A DNA stretch of 64,000 nucleotides from Cannabis sativa (Eukaryota > Streptophyta > Magnoliopsida > Rosales > Cannabaceae). The stretch is taken from positions 31,509,280 to 31,573,279 of the forward strand of contig NC_083605.1 of NCBI RefSeq assembly GCF_029168945.1, in the 5' to 3' direction. Position numbers and translations under genes: made by a program. The notes under the pieces were generated by a model. The model was not told the origin of the DNA and did no database searches. It was given only the letters and a program-made list of their open reading frames with translations. Within the stretch, counting starts at the first letter, position 1. Every line of letters starts with the position of its first letter. Of this stretch, positions 31,948-44,358 are shown one piece after another.

Positions 31948-32850
31948 TTGGAGACCTCTACAACCCGACTTCCGAAAAGGCCAACTCGTACTCAAGCTCA
32001 AAGTCAAGTTCGAACTCCACAACAACAAGGTACGTACTTTTGATTTGAATATAGAAGTCATACTCTGTTTTTTGTTACTAGATCGGTTTCAATATTAATG
32101 GTTTAAATGGGAATAATTAATTAATTGATCTCATCTAATTTATTATGCTTTCTTTTCTAGTGGTTGGTTGGGAATTATCACTTCAAAGAATCATGTTGAG
32201 GTTGCAATAATATACAGAGATGGAGTTGATCTGTCATGCATTCACTGGAAGAAATTATATATCCAGCCACTTGTCAAAATATTACTGCTACTATTTTCTT
32301 TATTCTTAGCTTGTTTAATTCTACGCCCTTCACTTCCTTATTCCTTCACATACTTATCTTCCTTTTCCAGACACCACAATATATATTATGTTAAAAATCC
32401 AACAACAACAACACCCATTTGGATGTCATTGCAAATGAGATCGAGTCTGTTTTCACTGCACCTGCCTCTAACTCAAAATACCAAATACTACCATTAATGT
32501 CATTTCCCACAGGCCAAACACTAGGCGTCATAGATGGGTGGTCAAACGAAGATAAATTAGGCGAGCTCATTGATCACCAAATACTACAATTTGGATTAGT
32601 GTTATAATTACAATATTTATACCATGATTACTGAATTGATCATCCCTCTTCCCTTTTTAATTTAGTTTTTCTATTTTCATAATTTGTTTCTTTCATGTGG
32701 ATTTGGAGTCATGCATGGTGTATTTTGGGCTACAAGTGCATAAAACTTTTGACTTATTTTTTTAGGATTAATTACATAAATCACTATTTTTTGTAAATTT
32801 TTTACATTTTTATGTTTTTTCTTTGAAAAATGCGTTTATAAATAAAATTG
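31948..32850. other. Unassigned sequence, possible gene relic
   Basis: A possible exon ends near 32025 at a good donor (AACAAGGTACGTAC), and a possible acceptor (CTTTTCTAG) lies at about 32160. The frames next to these sites are open for a short distance only, and I recognise no family. An open stretch at 32419-32607 ends GLVL and is also unrecognised. The T-rich segment at 32757-32830 may be the A-rich tail of the LINE on the minus strand. Confidence 0.3.
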
Positions 32851-32853
32851 AAG

Positions 32854-35820
32854 TTAGACCTCATGGTCATTACAAAAGATATTAAGAGGTATAGTAGATA
32901 TCTCTACCATGCCCGTAACGTTGTTGGCAAACGCCCATTTGGCCACATTATGGGCCGCGTAGTTACAGTTTCTAGCTATATAAGAAAAATTACAATTAGT
33001 CATAAAAGTAGAGAGGAGCTTGCAATGACGCACATAGTTCTCAATCCTCCAAATAGAGTCATCCCCTTTTAGGTTTTTGATAACAATCTTTGAATCACTC
33101 TCCACTAAAATAAAAGGATGATGCAATGAGACTGCCGTCTCCATGGCTAAAAGGCAGGCTGCAGCTTCTCCCGTGAGTGGGTCAGAGAAGTGTAACCTTT
33201 TCGCCGCCACCCACAAAACTGATTCGTTATGGTCTCTCGCAATCGCCACAGCACACATAGTGTCACCTCTGACTTTGACATCGCAGTTGATTTTAACCCA
33301 ATCTTCCGGCGGCAGACACCAAGCATGAGTCCCAACAGACTGTGGAGGGGAAAGAAGGCAGGAGCCATAGTCTGTGTAACAAGAAGAGATAGAGTCAATA
33401 TAGTGTTTAATGTTACCCATTGATTTATTATGTACCTTGTCGTTGCGGGCCCTCCAAATCGTATCTACCACAATCGAGGCATAGAGGAACAGCTCATCAG
33501 TATCAACTCCTCTAGATTTAAGATTCCATAGAAAAGTAACCCAGTCCCACATTCGGGCTCCTGAATCCAGAACAGGCATAACCCCCCAAGGAGAAGATCG
33601 CCAAAGGTGGAAGGCAAAGTTGCAATACAGGAACAATTTTCTTGTGGTCTCCTCAGCCTCCCCAAAAATAGGGCAGGAAACCTCCTCAAAACCCATTCTC
33701 TTAGCAAGAGGGGCTCTTAAGGGTACAGCATTGGAAAGGATACTCCACCAATGGACCTTGTGTCGCTCCAAAATCTTTGAGTTCCAAAGTTTGTTCCATA
33801 GTGCTGGAGCAATGTTGCACAGAGGAGCTCGATCAAGGGCTTGAATAAGATAGGCAGACTTGGTTGAAAACAGACCATTAGATTCTTTTGTCCAAACCCA
33901 TCTATCCCTTCCTTGGCCACTCGGATTACCGCCTCTTAAGATGTTACTAACAGTTTCCTGGTCAAAAAGGTTGTGTAGCTTGGGTGTGTCCCAATTTCCG
34001 TCAGGTAGAAGTAAATCCGACACTTTCTGAAAGCCCCGCTGTTGACGAAAGTTGGACTTAGGGTAAAAATTCGTACCATGGATAACCCAAGGGTCATCCC
34101 AAATTCTTGTCTCTCTCCCATCAGATATTAGCTTGCACGCCCCTTTTCTTAAAATCTCTTTTGATCGCACCACATTTCTCCAAAACCAAGAATCGGAGCT
34201 CTTAACCTCACAGTCAAAAAAATGTTTACCCTTAAGGTACTTAGTTCTGAGAACATTACAACACAACGACTTTTCTTCAGTAAGTAGAGCCCAACCCCAC
34301 TTAGCCAGCAATGCCTGGTTCATCTCCACAGTGTTTCTAAAGCCAAGCCCCCCACTGGACTTGGGAAGGCACAACTGGTCCCAAGCTTTAAGACAGATGC
34401 CTCTATTACCTTGTTCACAACCCCACCAGAAGTCCCTCACCATACCATCAATCCTAGATGCAAGCTTTTTAGAAAGCTTTGTCGTCTGCATCGTGTAAAC
34501 AGGCAAAGCAAGCCCCACCGATTTGATCAATGTGGCACGACCAGCCTTCGATAACGATTTTAATTTCCACCCATGGAGTTTTGACACCAGGTTATCAAGG
34601 ATGAAGTTAAAATCCGCATCCTTTTGGCGGGATCTAAAAAGCGGGAGGCCCAAATAGTTTATGTTACCCATTTCACAGTTCAATCCCAGAGTCTGCTTGA
34701 TGCCTCGTTTCATACCATCACTTGTGTTACCGCTAAAGAAAATGGAGGTTTTGAGCTTATTAATTCTCTGACCAGACCAATCACAAAACTTTTCTAGGCA
34801 TTGCCACATACCCGTTGCTTCTTTAAGGTTTGCCCTGCCAACAAGGATCAGATCATCGGCAAAGAAAAGATGAGAAAGTTTGGGGCCCTCTCTACTTAGC
34901 TTTATACCACTTATGGTACCGTTGTCAAGGGCGTGCTCAAGGATACGCGAGAGGATTTCAGCAGCCCAGATAAAGATGTACGGAGATAGGGGGTCTCCTT
35001 GTCTAATGCCACACTCCGAGGTCAAACTGTTAAATTTCCTTCCATTGAGAAAAAGGTTGAAGGAAGTTGTTGTGATACACTGGCGTACCCAGTGGCAGAA
35101 CTTGTCAGGGGCCTTGAAACTACGCAGAACGTGGTCAATAAATTGCCAACTTAGTTTGTCGTACGCCTTAACCAGGTCAATCTTGATTGCAAAAAATCCA
35201 TCTTTCCCTTTTTTCCTCTTGAAAGAGTGTATGATCTCCTGGATTAAAACATTATTATCTTGGATGTTCCGGCCCGGGACAAAAGCTGCTTTAGTAGGAC
35301 AAATCAATCTGGGCAGGAACACTCTGATTCTATTTGCAATGATTTTCGAGATTACCTTATAAATCACATTGCACAAAGAGATAGGTCTAAACTGGGATAC
35401 TTTTTTAGGGTTGGGGACCTTGGGAATGAGAGCAATATTTGTAGCATTAAAGCCTCTATGCATATTCCCTGATTGGAAGAAGTCCACAACTGCATCACAG
35501 AAGTCTTGTCCCACAGTGTTCCAGTAGTGCTTGAAGAAGAGAACTGACATACCATCCGGACCCGGAGCCTTCAAGCTTCCCATAGAGAACAATGTTTGTC
35601 TAATTTCCTCGTGACTTGGGATCACCTCAAGCTCAGACTGCTCTAAAGGGGAGAGATGATCATGGATTAAGTAGTCTAAGCTTTCCAGAGGGCCCTGAGG
35701 CGGGTTTTTGAAAATGTCACCCAGAAAACCAGTAAACTCATTACCGATCTCTTCTTTATTAGTTATCCACACCCCATCCTTGTTCAAGATACTATCCACT
35801 GAGTTTCTTCTATTACGAAT
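32854..35820 (-). pseudogene. LINE ORF2 C-terminal part: reverse transcriptase, zf-RVT, RNase H (5' part displaced)
   Basis: An uninterrupted frame of about 988 codons from the junction with Gypsy-2. It starts [16 protein letters not shown], the linker before reverse transcriptase in plant L1-like LINEs. RT blocks include [56 protein letters not shown] and catalytic FADD (34852-34863). A zf-RVT region follows ([19 protein letters not shown]), then a plant-type RNase H with D, E and D in [17 protein letters not shown] and VESDSK. No stops occur, so the LINE was probably intact when Gypsy-2 landed in it. The endonuclease lies 20 kb away at 55913-56210. Confidence 0.93.
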
Positions 35821-36688
35821 TGTTGTCGAGTGAATTTCGCAACACCAAAATATATTATTTAATTAATATAAAAGAGAATTTTTAGGGAAGTGACAAGTGC
35901 GAGTATTCGACCTAGAATGGCGAGTACTCGACTGGGAATGCAAGAACAATCAACAAAGCTGGAAAATGTAAATAAGACAAAGAATTATAGTGGTTCAGTC
36001 AGATTGTGATCTGCTTAGTTCACTGTAGCAAAGGATTCGTAGGTGCCATTTTCTTGGTGGATCACCCCTTTATATACAAAGTAGGTGTCCAATCGGTTAC
36101 ACAAGGATCACATTCATTGTTAATCCATTATTTACATATTGAATTGCAATAAATAAACCCAAACAACGTTAACATCAATAAATGTGTAACAGTTACTAAG
36201 TTCATCAACGTATGCGTCTTCCGCATCTGCGAGTTGACTGTTAATGTTCCGTTTGTTGAGCTCGCAGGGTCATCAGTACGTTTGGAACGTATGCGCCCTT
36301 AGGTAATCGCCCCTTGTAGACATCGCATGTTTGAGCTGGTAGAACTTGGACATGCGAATTTATATCGGTCTGTCAGGGCTATTGGGTCGTTGGGACCAAA
36401 TGGCATCATAGAGAGTTGGTCTCTATGCTTTCGGGGAAATATAGAGGGGACACTCGGACATGTTCTGACACACGCGAGTTGGATCTACCCTGTATAATGA
36501 GAATTACGGTTACGCCGTGCGACTTAGGTCGCACTCGCAGTATCTCGCTGGTTTTATCCTGGGCAAGGCCTAAAACTTCGAGAAGTCTCTCATGGACATT
36601 TCAGCTTTCATGGGAAATCTGAATACACGTGTCCTTTAAATAAGAGTCTGGTCTCGAGTTTATAGGTGAGAAAAATCTCACTATAACA
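35821..36688 (-). repeat. Gypsy-2 3' LTR (left), complete
   Basis: Begins TGTTGTCGAG and ends CACTATAACA, with TGTT/AACA inverted ends. The exact end is inferred because the right LTR is truncated. Confidence 0.8.
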
Positions 36689-37139
36689 CATGCCCTAGTT
36701 TCGCGACGTGACATGAGCGGTCACTGAGGGAAACTATTATTCGAGAGACAGGTGAAAGGTTGTCACGAGGAGGTGACCTTTTGGTTGTCCCATCGAGGGT
36801 CTCGAAAAATGACGGTTGTAATTATTAGTAATTATTACCTTTATAGTGCCACGTCACAAAAGCCTTCAGTTTTCGTGTAGGCGTGGCCATCGTTGGCCGT
36901 TAGATTGGGCGACCTTAGGCATTCTGGCTGCCACGTGTCACAATCCCAATCAATAAGGGATATGGGTATTTAAATACTTTGATACGAATCACAATTCCCA
37001 TTTTTCCCTCTCACTCTTAACTTCTTCTTTCCCTCCATTACATACACTTCGAAAATCCATCCCCAGATTTCCTACCATTTTTCCACAACATCCTCAATCT
37101 CAGAAGTGATCGAAAGCAATAGCAGAAATCAAAACCAAG
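36689..37139 (+). promoter_or_regulatory. Promoter and first 5'-UTR exon of Gypsy-2 antisense gene
   Basis: A TATA-like TATTTAAATA at 36967-36976 precedes a CT-rich stretch with CCCTCTCACTC near 37006, a plausible transcription start. An untranslated exon would end at a donor AAG followed by GTTAGT (37140). Confidence 0.5.
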
Positions 37140-37944
37140 GTTAGTTTTCAAATCACTACATTTTCGTTTTCTGTTTTGGGGAAAAAATGCTTTACTTTCT
37201 GGGTTCGGGTATTTTAAAGGGTTTTTTAGGAATGTATGATAGTGGGTGTTAATGAAGCTATGTGTTTTAGGTAAGAAAACCTGGGTAAATTCGTAGGATA
37301 TGACCTGTAAACTGACATAACCGCACACAATTCATAGGCACTATTCCACGTCTTGAATACTCGCGGATATTCGGATGAACAACTTGAATGTTCGCGGGTG
37401 TTCAGATGAACAGCTTGAATACTCGCACATTGCCAAGATTTATTTCCATTTGACTGTTAGCTAGATCTTTTAGGATTTTCATATGTCGCGGGCTGAGTTG
37501 CGAGGGTATTAATCGCTATTCCAAATGGTGGGTGTGTCACAGTATTCTAATGGCCATATATGCGGTTATATGCCCCTTGAAATACTGAGATACACCCAGC
37601 CATTTGCGACATGCGTTAATATTCGAATGAGTGTACTCTTTGGTTGATAGGTAGTCTCGGAACGGTGGGGGTCTCCTAGTAACTTCAGGGTTATGCTCGA
37701 GAATGCATACCCCTTGAGTCACTGGGAAACTCCCAGCCGTTTCTGGAGGTATACCTCTTAGCCGAGGATGCGTGAATTACTTGCCCAAGATAGTTTTATC
37801 TCTTCTCGCACATTGATGGGATGGTCAGTATTCGCAAGGAGGCTGACCATTCTGTCGAGTGCGACTTTATAATCTACTGCGGGTGAGATCACTCACTTTG
37901 TTTTTCACACATCCATCACGCTGAAAAGATCTTCTATCTTTCAG
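37140..37944 (+). other. Predicted 5'-UTR intron of Gypsy-2 antisense gene
   Basis: Starts GTTAGTTTTC and ends CTATCTTTCAG; the ATG of the gene follows the acceptor immediately. It is 805 bp and carries no coding sequence of note. Confidence 0.6.
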
Positions 37945-40066
37945 ATGAGCGATCTATCGGATAGCCAACAGCTCGACTCGGGAGGCCATGCATTTGACGG
38001 TGAGACTGACCAGGAGAGGGACAGTTTTCTCCCCACGGACATTTCTGAAGTGGAGGCCGCTCAAATAGAATTAGGTCCGATGTCTTCTGTGGACATCGAG
38101 AGGATGGTGCAGGAACTCGCAGAACCTGGGACCATCGATATCCGGGACAGCGAGTCCACAGTGTCGGCACGTGACTACCTTATACATACGAGGCATGCTC
38201 CTGACGTCGAGGTCGAGGAGATGGACGAGGAATGGGCGACTCCAGCTCGCGAGTCAGGTGGGGAAGAGGAGGAGGCGGAAGGGAGCGGGACAGATTCGGT
38301 CGACGATTCCCAACTGAACGAGCCCTTCGCGTGCGAGGATTTAATCTCGAGGGTTGCCAAATCAGACTTCACCACCTTTGTGAGGTTGAATTTGCTGCGA
38401 CTCGCGTTTCAACGTCCTAAACCGTCTCAGAGAGCGCACCTTCCATTTACTAACCCTGCGATCATTCCCATAGAGGATGTGGTAGTCTCAATACCCATCC
38501 TTTGGTGTGGTGTATCGATCCCCTTTCACCCCTTTGTCGCAGCCATTCTCAGGCGATATGATGTATCGCCCTTTCAGCTAACTCCCAACAGTTATCGCAC
38601 TGTCCTAGCCTTCTATGCGATGTACATGGAGTACGTCCATAGGGCTCCCTCAGTAGAAGAGTTCTGTTATTTCTACGACATAAAAAGCGTAGGTCTTCAT
38701 AACGGCTTCTACTGCTTTAGCAAATGGGCGACTTCTGAAATCAACGGAGTTGAGGGAATGGTGTCAAACATGGGTGATTGGAAATCGAAGTGGTTTTACG
38801 TCTTTAAGGTTATTGGGATTAGGACTGACTTTAATCGCAGACCCAGTATGTCGCGTATTTCTTGACTTAGACACATTTTTTTTTTGCATTGCTTTTGAAA
38901 TCTTTTGCTTACTCGCTCTTTGTTGTCATCGCAGATAGACCAGCTCGACCGACCCTTGACGCAACTAGCAAGGAGACAGCTGAAATTCTCGGGAGCCTTC
39001 CGGTACAAGATCGCGACTGGCGATTATTGTGTACAACTGCAAAGTTGCGAGAACATCAGCTGATTCCTGAGAACGCAAGTCTTCAAAGGGAGCCAGTATA
39101 CAAAGAACCATCCGAGAAGCAGCAAGAACGAATAGACAAGCGTCTTTCTAAGCAAACTCCTCGACAAATTTCAGGTAATTCGTCTCTTGTTATAAACTAA
39201 CAGGTAGGATTTTGACTTATACTTATCTTTCATTTATGTTTGCAGATATGACTTTTCTGAAGTCTGCCCCTGTCCTGAAGATCAAACCAAAGGGTGGAAC
39301 AGCGACGACTTCGCCGGTTGTTGCCCAGAAGAGGAAGAGTGATGTGATGGCTTCACTTGTCGCAGACTCTTCCAAGAAGCTGGCCAAGACCACACAGGAC
39401 AAAGGGAAGAAAGTCATCATTGATCCACCTGTTCGAGCTCGCGACTTCTTGGCCATGCAGGAAAAGTTCCTGGCTGAGATCCCTTACGAGGATCTTGTTA
39501 CACGATCTGCCGAACTGGCCGCGCAGTCAATGGCTTTGTTCATAAAAGCTGCGGCCACTCCTTCGAAGGAAGCCGACTCGCTGAAGAGGCAGAACGCTCA
39601 TTTTCAGGAGAATATAAAAAAGCTGAAGCAAGAAGTGGCGAGGATGGAGAAGGAGCTCGAGGAACTCAGCAAGGCCAAGGAGAAGGAGCTCGAAGAACTC
39701 AGCAGGGCGAAGGAACAGGCGGAGCTCGAGGTCAAGAAGTCGCAGGCAACGATCGTGGAGATGGCCCGCGATTTGGAGGCTGAGAAAGAGAATGGGAAGA
39801 AGCAGTATGATCAGGCAGTGTCTGATTATATCTATACCACTCTTTCCAAAGTCCCAGACTTCGACTTTTCTCTTCTTGGAGCAGAAGCCGCTGAGATGGT
39901 CGAGGCTTTTCGCGCCATGAAGCCTACTCAAACTCAAGGTGGGGGAGGTAACCTTCTTGACGAGGTCGAGGGCGCACAAGCTGAAGAAGTCGAGAATGAG
40001 GTCATCAGCAAAGTCGCAGACGAAACTGCTCTGGATGAGACTACTCCTGCTGCTCCAGATGCTTAG
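37945..40066 (+). CDS. Antisense gene of Gypsy-2, apparently intact, 653 residues after splicing
   Basis: Exons 37945-38845, 38935-39174 and 39246-40066 join by GT-AG introns, and the phases fit exactly: 1962 bases give 653 residues and a stop with no internal stop. Residues 1-130 are acidic (DETDQERDSF-like composition, GGEEEEAEGSG). Residues about 145-300 resemble the same domain as in the Gypsy-1 antisense gene: FVAAILRRYDVSPFQLTPNS, YRTVLAFYAMY, EEFCYFYDI, NGFYCFSKW. Exon 2 is basic and charged (KQQERIDKRLSKQ). Exon 3 starts with a lysine-rich segment (KRKSDVM, KDKGKKV-like) and then a coiled coil (MEKELEELSKAKEKELEE). It ends in an acidic tail. The gene points against gag-pol, which is dead in this copy. 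Function unknown; a nuclear, protein-binding role is only a guess from composition. Confidence 0.75.
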
Positions 40067-40465
40067 TTATCCTTATGTTGTTTTTTTTTTATTTTACTTC
40101 TATCTTTTTTATATATATATATATATGCGGTACAAGGGTACTCGCACTTATGTACTTGGACGAATTTACTTTTTGTTTTGGACAAATTTCTATCCTCGTG
40201 GGGATAGCTATCCTTTAACATTTACGCAGTACACGGGTACTCGCGTTTTTTATATATATATTTGCGACTTCGATTACAGCTTGGTGTAATAAGTAAGAAC
40301 ATTTGCAAAGCTGGTAAAATTTTTTGAAAATTTAACAAGTAATTTTATTCATATAATCAATAGTACATTCGGTTATATATCCCCCTATAGTTAGGATTTT
40401 TCCTTGTTAAATGAAAAGCTCCTAAGTATAAGTACAAGAATGAACATAATCGAATAATGCGAATA
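40067..40465. other. Convergent 3' spacer of Gypsy-2
   Basis: It lies between the antisense stop and the pol stop. It contains a (TA)n run near 40110-40127 and two phrases GGGTACTCGC (near 40136 and 40234). No gene seen. Confidence 0.6.
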
Positions 40466-41566
40466 CTATTGATAATAAAATTTCAAGCTCTCGCTATTCC
40501 ATGCTCGTGGAATCGCAGTTCCATCGAGTGTTGCGAGTCGATACATTGCATCACCAATTTTATCTGCGATGAGGTATGGTCCCTCCCAATTATCTCCGAA
40601 GACCCCGTGCGACGGGTTTTTGGTGTTTGGCATTACTCTTCTAAGGACCAAGTCTCCTGCTCGCAGGGGTTTTACTTTCACTTTGGAGTTAAAGTATCTT
40701 GCGGTCCGCTGTTTGTAAGCCGCATTTTTTAGATGCGTTTTATCACGCTTTTCCTCCAAAAGATCAAGGCAGAACAGCTGATTCTCGTTGTTCTGCGAGA
40801 CGTTGAAACTATCCCTGCGTAGGGAACCTGCCCCAACTTCAACTGGCAACATGGCCTCGCACCCGTAAGAAACTGAGAAGGGTGTTTCGCCAGTTGTAGA
40901 TCGAGGGGTCGTATTATAGGACCATAGGACTTGCGATAACTCATCTGGCCAAGCCCCTCTGCGATCTTCTAGTTTCCCTTTTATGGTATGCTTGATTATT
41001 TTATTAACGGCTTCAGTTTGTCCGTTACTCTGCGGGTAAGCAACTGCGGAAAAGGCTTTCTTAATCCCCAAATCGTCGCATAGCTGTCGCATCTCTTTAC
41101 AGTCAAACTGTTTTCCATTGTCTGAAATGAGTTTATGCGGAATGCCAAAACGACAAATGATGGAGGTATAGACAAACTCGCGTAATTTCGTTGCAGTGAT
41201 GGTTGCGAGCGCTTTGGCTTCAGCCCACTTTGTGAAGTAATCAACTGCGACTACAGCATATCTGACTCCGCCTTTTCCTTTGGGTAACTCGCCGATTAAA
41301 TCGATTCCCCATATTGCAAAGGGCCATGGACTTGTGATAGAGTGGAGGTTACTCGGAGGCTGATGTGTGTAAGTGGCTATTCGCTGACATCTATCACACC
41401 TCTTTGCAAACGCGAGAGCATCTTGTCGCAGTGTTGGCCAGTAATATCCTTGCCGCATAATTTTTAAGGCAAGGGAATTACCTCCGGTATGATTGCCACA
41501 AATCCCCTCGTGTACTTCACGCAGTATGTAACCGCAGTCTTCTCCACTGATACATTTGAGAAGTGG
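40466..41566 (-). pseudogene. Gypsy-2 integrase
   Basis: The frame follows a stop at 41567-41569 and begins with the linker and the finger (HEGICGNHTGG, later CDRCQRI). The core has DDE residues in GIDLIGELP, ISDNGKQF and GQTEAVNKI. It ends AIPRAWNSESLKFYYQ, the same tail as in Gypsy-1, and has no chromodomain. The enzyme itself has no visible lesion, but the stops before it prevent its synthesis as part of the polyprotein. Confidence 0.92.
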
Positions 41567-42199
41567 TTAGCTAAAACTTCTGCGATACAACCTTTGGTCA
41601 TATATCACATAACGGGCTGCTCGCTGTCGCAATTTCCTCGCTTCTATTTTATCATCAGGTAGGAGCCCCTTTTCAAGGTATGCGAGGATAGGAGTCATCC
41701 AGGTAATCTCCTGAACATCATCGATCTCCATAATTGTTTCTCGATCTATGGTTGGGTGAGCCAATACATCTACCGGAATCACATCGAGTAATTCGGCTTC
41801 TCTAGTTGAGGCCAATCGGGCCAATGCGTCTGCGTGGGCATTTTGAGCACGCGGTACTCGAGATACAACTATATTTTTGAACTTCTGCATTATTTCACGA
41901 ACGATGGCTAAGTATTTAACCAATCTTCCGCCTCTTGCTAGGTATTCTCCATTCACTTGGCATACCACGATTTGAGAGTCGCTAAAAGCCTGTAGATACT
42001 CGACTTTCATCTCGAGGGCCAGTTTCAATCCTGCGATTAAAGCCTCATACTCGGCTTCATTGTTAGATGCAGAGAATTCAAAACGTAAAGCAGCGTGTAC
42101 CTTGAAATTGTTGGGACTGATTAACAAGATCCCACTGCCAGAACCTTCGTTATTTGAGGCTCCATCAACGTACAATGTCCATACTTCTTTGCTTGCCAT
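41567..42199 (-). pseudogene. Gypsy-2 RNase H
   Basis: WTLYVDGASNNEGSGSGILL and FSASNNEAEYEALIAGLKLA mark the RNase H family; the later acidic residues appear in FSDSQIV and NAHADALARLA. It is cut off from reverse transcriptase by a TGA at 42212-42214 and from integrase by a TAA at 41567-41569, all in one frame, so two point mutations split the polyprotein here. Confidence 0.92.
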
Positions 42200-42211
42200 G
42201 ACAATGTCATT

Positions 42212-44224
42212 TCAATCCTCTACAACTGCCACCTCGGTGCTTGGGAATTCAAGTATAAAATCTGCCAAGGCTTGCCCCTTGATCGCAGCTCTCGGCTTAT
42301 ACTTGATGTCGAACTGACTCAACTCCATCGCCCACTTTAACAATCTCCCTGATGCTTCTGGTTTCCCTAAAACCTGTCTTAAAGGGAAGTTTGTCAAAAC
42401 TTCAATGCTGTGAGCCTGGAAGTAAGGTCGCAATTTTCTTGAGGATATTATCAAGGCGAAAGCCAATTTCTCCATTTGAGGATAACGCGTCTCGGCGTCT
42501 AGTAATCGCTTACTGACGTAATATACCGGGTATTGGCGTCCTTGGTCCTCGCGTATTAGTACTGAACTAATCGCATATTCGGAGACGGCCAAATAGATAG
42601 ACAAAACTTCTCCGGATAACGGCTTCGATAAGATTGGAGGTTGCCCCAAATGCATTTTTAAAGCTTGGAAGGCCTGCTCACATTTTTCGTTCCAATGAAA
42701 CCTTTTGTTGCCTTTCAAAGTCTGGAAAAACTCTTTACACTTATCAGAGGATCTGGATATAAAGCGGTTTAAAGCCGCGACTTTACCTGTGAGGCTTTGA
42801 ACCTCCTTTGGCTTAGTCGGTGATGGCATCTCTAACAATGCCCTGATCTTTGGAGGATTGGCTTCTATTCCTCGCTGATTTACCATAAAACCAAGGAATT
42901 TCCCAGAGCCCACCCCAAAGACGCATTTCAACGGATTTAGACGCATCTTGTATCGCCCCAATATGTCGAACATGGCCTGCAAGTGGGTAATATGATCCTC
43001 CGCATGTTGCGATTTTACGAGCATATTGTCAACATATACCTCCATTGTCTTTCCAATAAGATCTGCGAACATCATATTCACTAGCCTTTGATAAGTCGCA
43101 CCTGCGTTTATTAAACCAAAAGACATTACTTTGTAACAGTATAATCCTCGATCAGTAATGAACGAGGTATGTTCTTGGTCTGGTTCATACATCGGGATTT
43201 GATTGTATCCCGAGTACGCATCCATGAAGCTCAAAAGCGCGTGACCTGCAGTGGCATCGACAAGCTGGTCAATGCTAGGAAGAGGAAAGCTGTCTTTGGG
43301 ACAGGCTTTGTTTAGATCTGTAAAGTCAACGCATGTGCGCAATGAGCCATTAGGCTTTGGCACGAGTACTGGGTTAGCTAACCAGTTGGGGTAAAATGAC
43401 TCTCGTATAAAGTCGCAGGCAAGGAGGCGGTCGACTTCTTCTTTCAGCGCTTGGTACCTCGCGGGGTCCATTTTGCGGCGCTTTTGTTGGACACCTCGCA
43501 CTTCGGGGTCAATGTTCAAGCGATGACACATGACCTGTGGAGATATCCCGACCATATCTGAATGTTTCCAGGCAAAAATATCAAGATTTTGCTTTAGAAA
43601 GGTCGTTAATTGTTCTCGCAACTGGGTATTTAATTTAGAACCAATTTTTAAAACCTTGTTATTATCTATAGGATCTATAGGTACCTCGATTGTGTCTTCC
43701 GCGGCTTGGGCTGCGGCGGTGTGATCGAGGATTCTTGGATCCAAGTCTGGTTCGTCCATGTGCGGCACCTCCTCGATCCTGAGGATCTCCTGGCGAGGCG
43801 GTGGTGCATCCAAAAGGTAGATAACATTTACCGTCCTTTTTTCTGCGAGTTTAACAGCTGCGTTATAACATTCTCGAGAGTCGGATTGGACTCCCCGCAC
43901 CGAACCTACTCCAACGGGAGTAGGGAACTTCATCGTCAGATGATACATCGAGGTTATGATCTTCATCTCCTTCAGAATTGGTCGACCAATTACGGCGTTA
44001 TACGCTGAGTATTGGTCGATTACTGCGAAGTCGGCCATCGACTTGGCTGTTACTGGGGCAGTTCCCAAAGTGATTGGGAGCTTGATCATTCCTTTAATTG
44101 CTAAGACATCTCCCGAAAAGCCATAGATGCTTGATGTCATAGGTCGCAAATCCTTCTCTTGCAACCCCATTTGCTTGAAGGCTTGGAAATTCAGCAAATT
44201 CACTAAACTCCCATTGTAAACCAG
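42212..44224 (-). pseudogene. Gypsy-2 protease and reverse transcriptase (catalytic residues changed)
   Basis: The protease active-site segment reads VYNGSLVNLL (near 44200-44221) where Gypsy-1 has IDNGSSVNLL, so the catalytic aspartate is a tyrosine. Its upstream part (VIVANIGGDNV) is in another frame, so a frameshift lies within a few codons. Reverse transcriptase is otherwise well preserved: LANPVLVPKPNGSLRTCVDF, FMDAYSGYNQIPMYE, FGLINAGATYQRLVN. The YVDD box reads YVDN (asparagine codon at 43025-43027), which should abolish polymerase activity. With the stops downstream this gene is dead. Confidence 0.93.
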
Positions 44225-44358
44225 TATAGATGGACATTGTCGCCACCAATATTGGCGACTATCACCAGTCCATCAGAGTGCGGGTGATGGACCCATCTCG
44301 CGTCGCTCTCCATAAAGATGATGTCGTCGCATTCTTTCTTAAAGAGCTTCTCTGGCCG

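Noticed and set aside
32168..32497. 109-codon open frame as a host gene
   Set aside because: It resembles no family, is hydrophobic in a T-rich stretch, and its start lies next to a probable splice acceptor; left as unassigned sequence.
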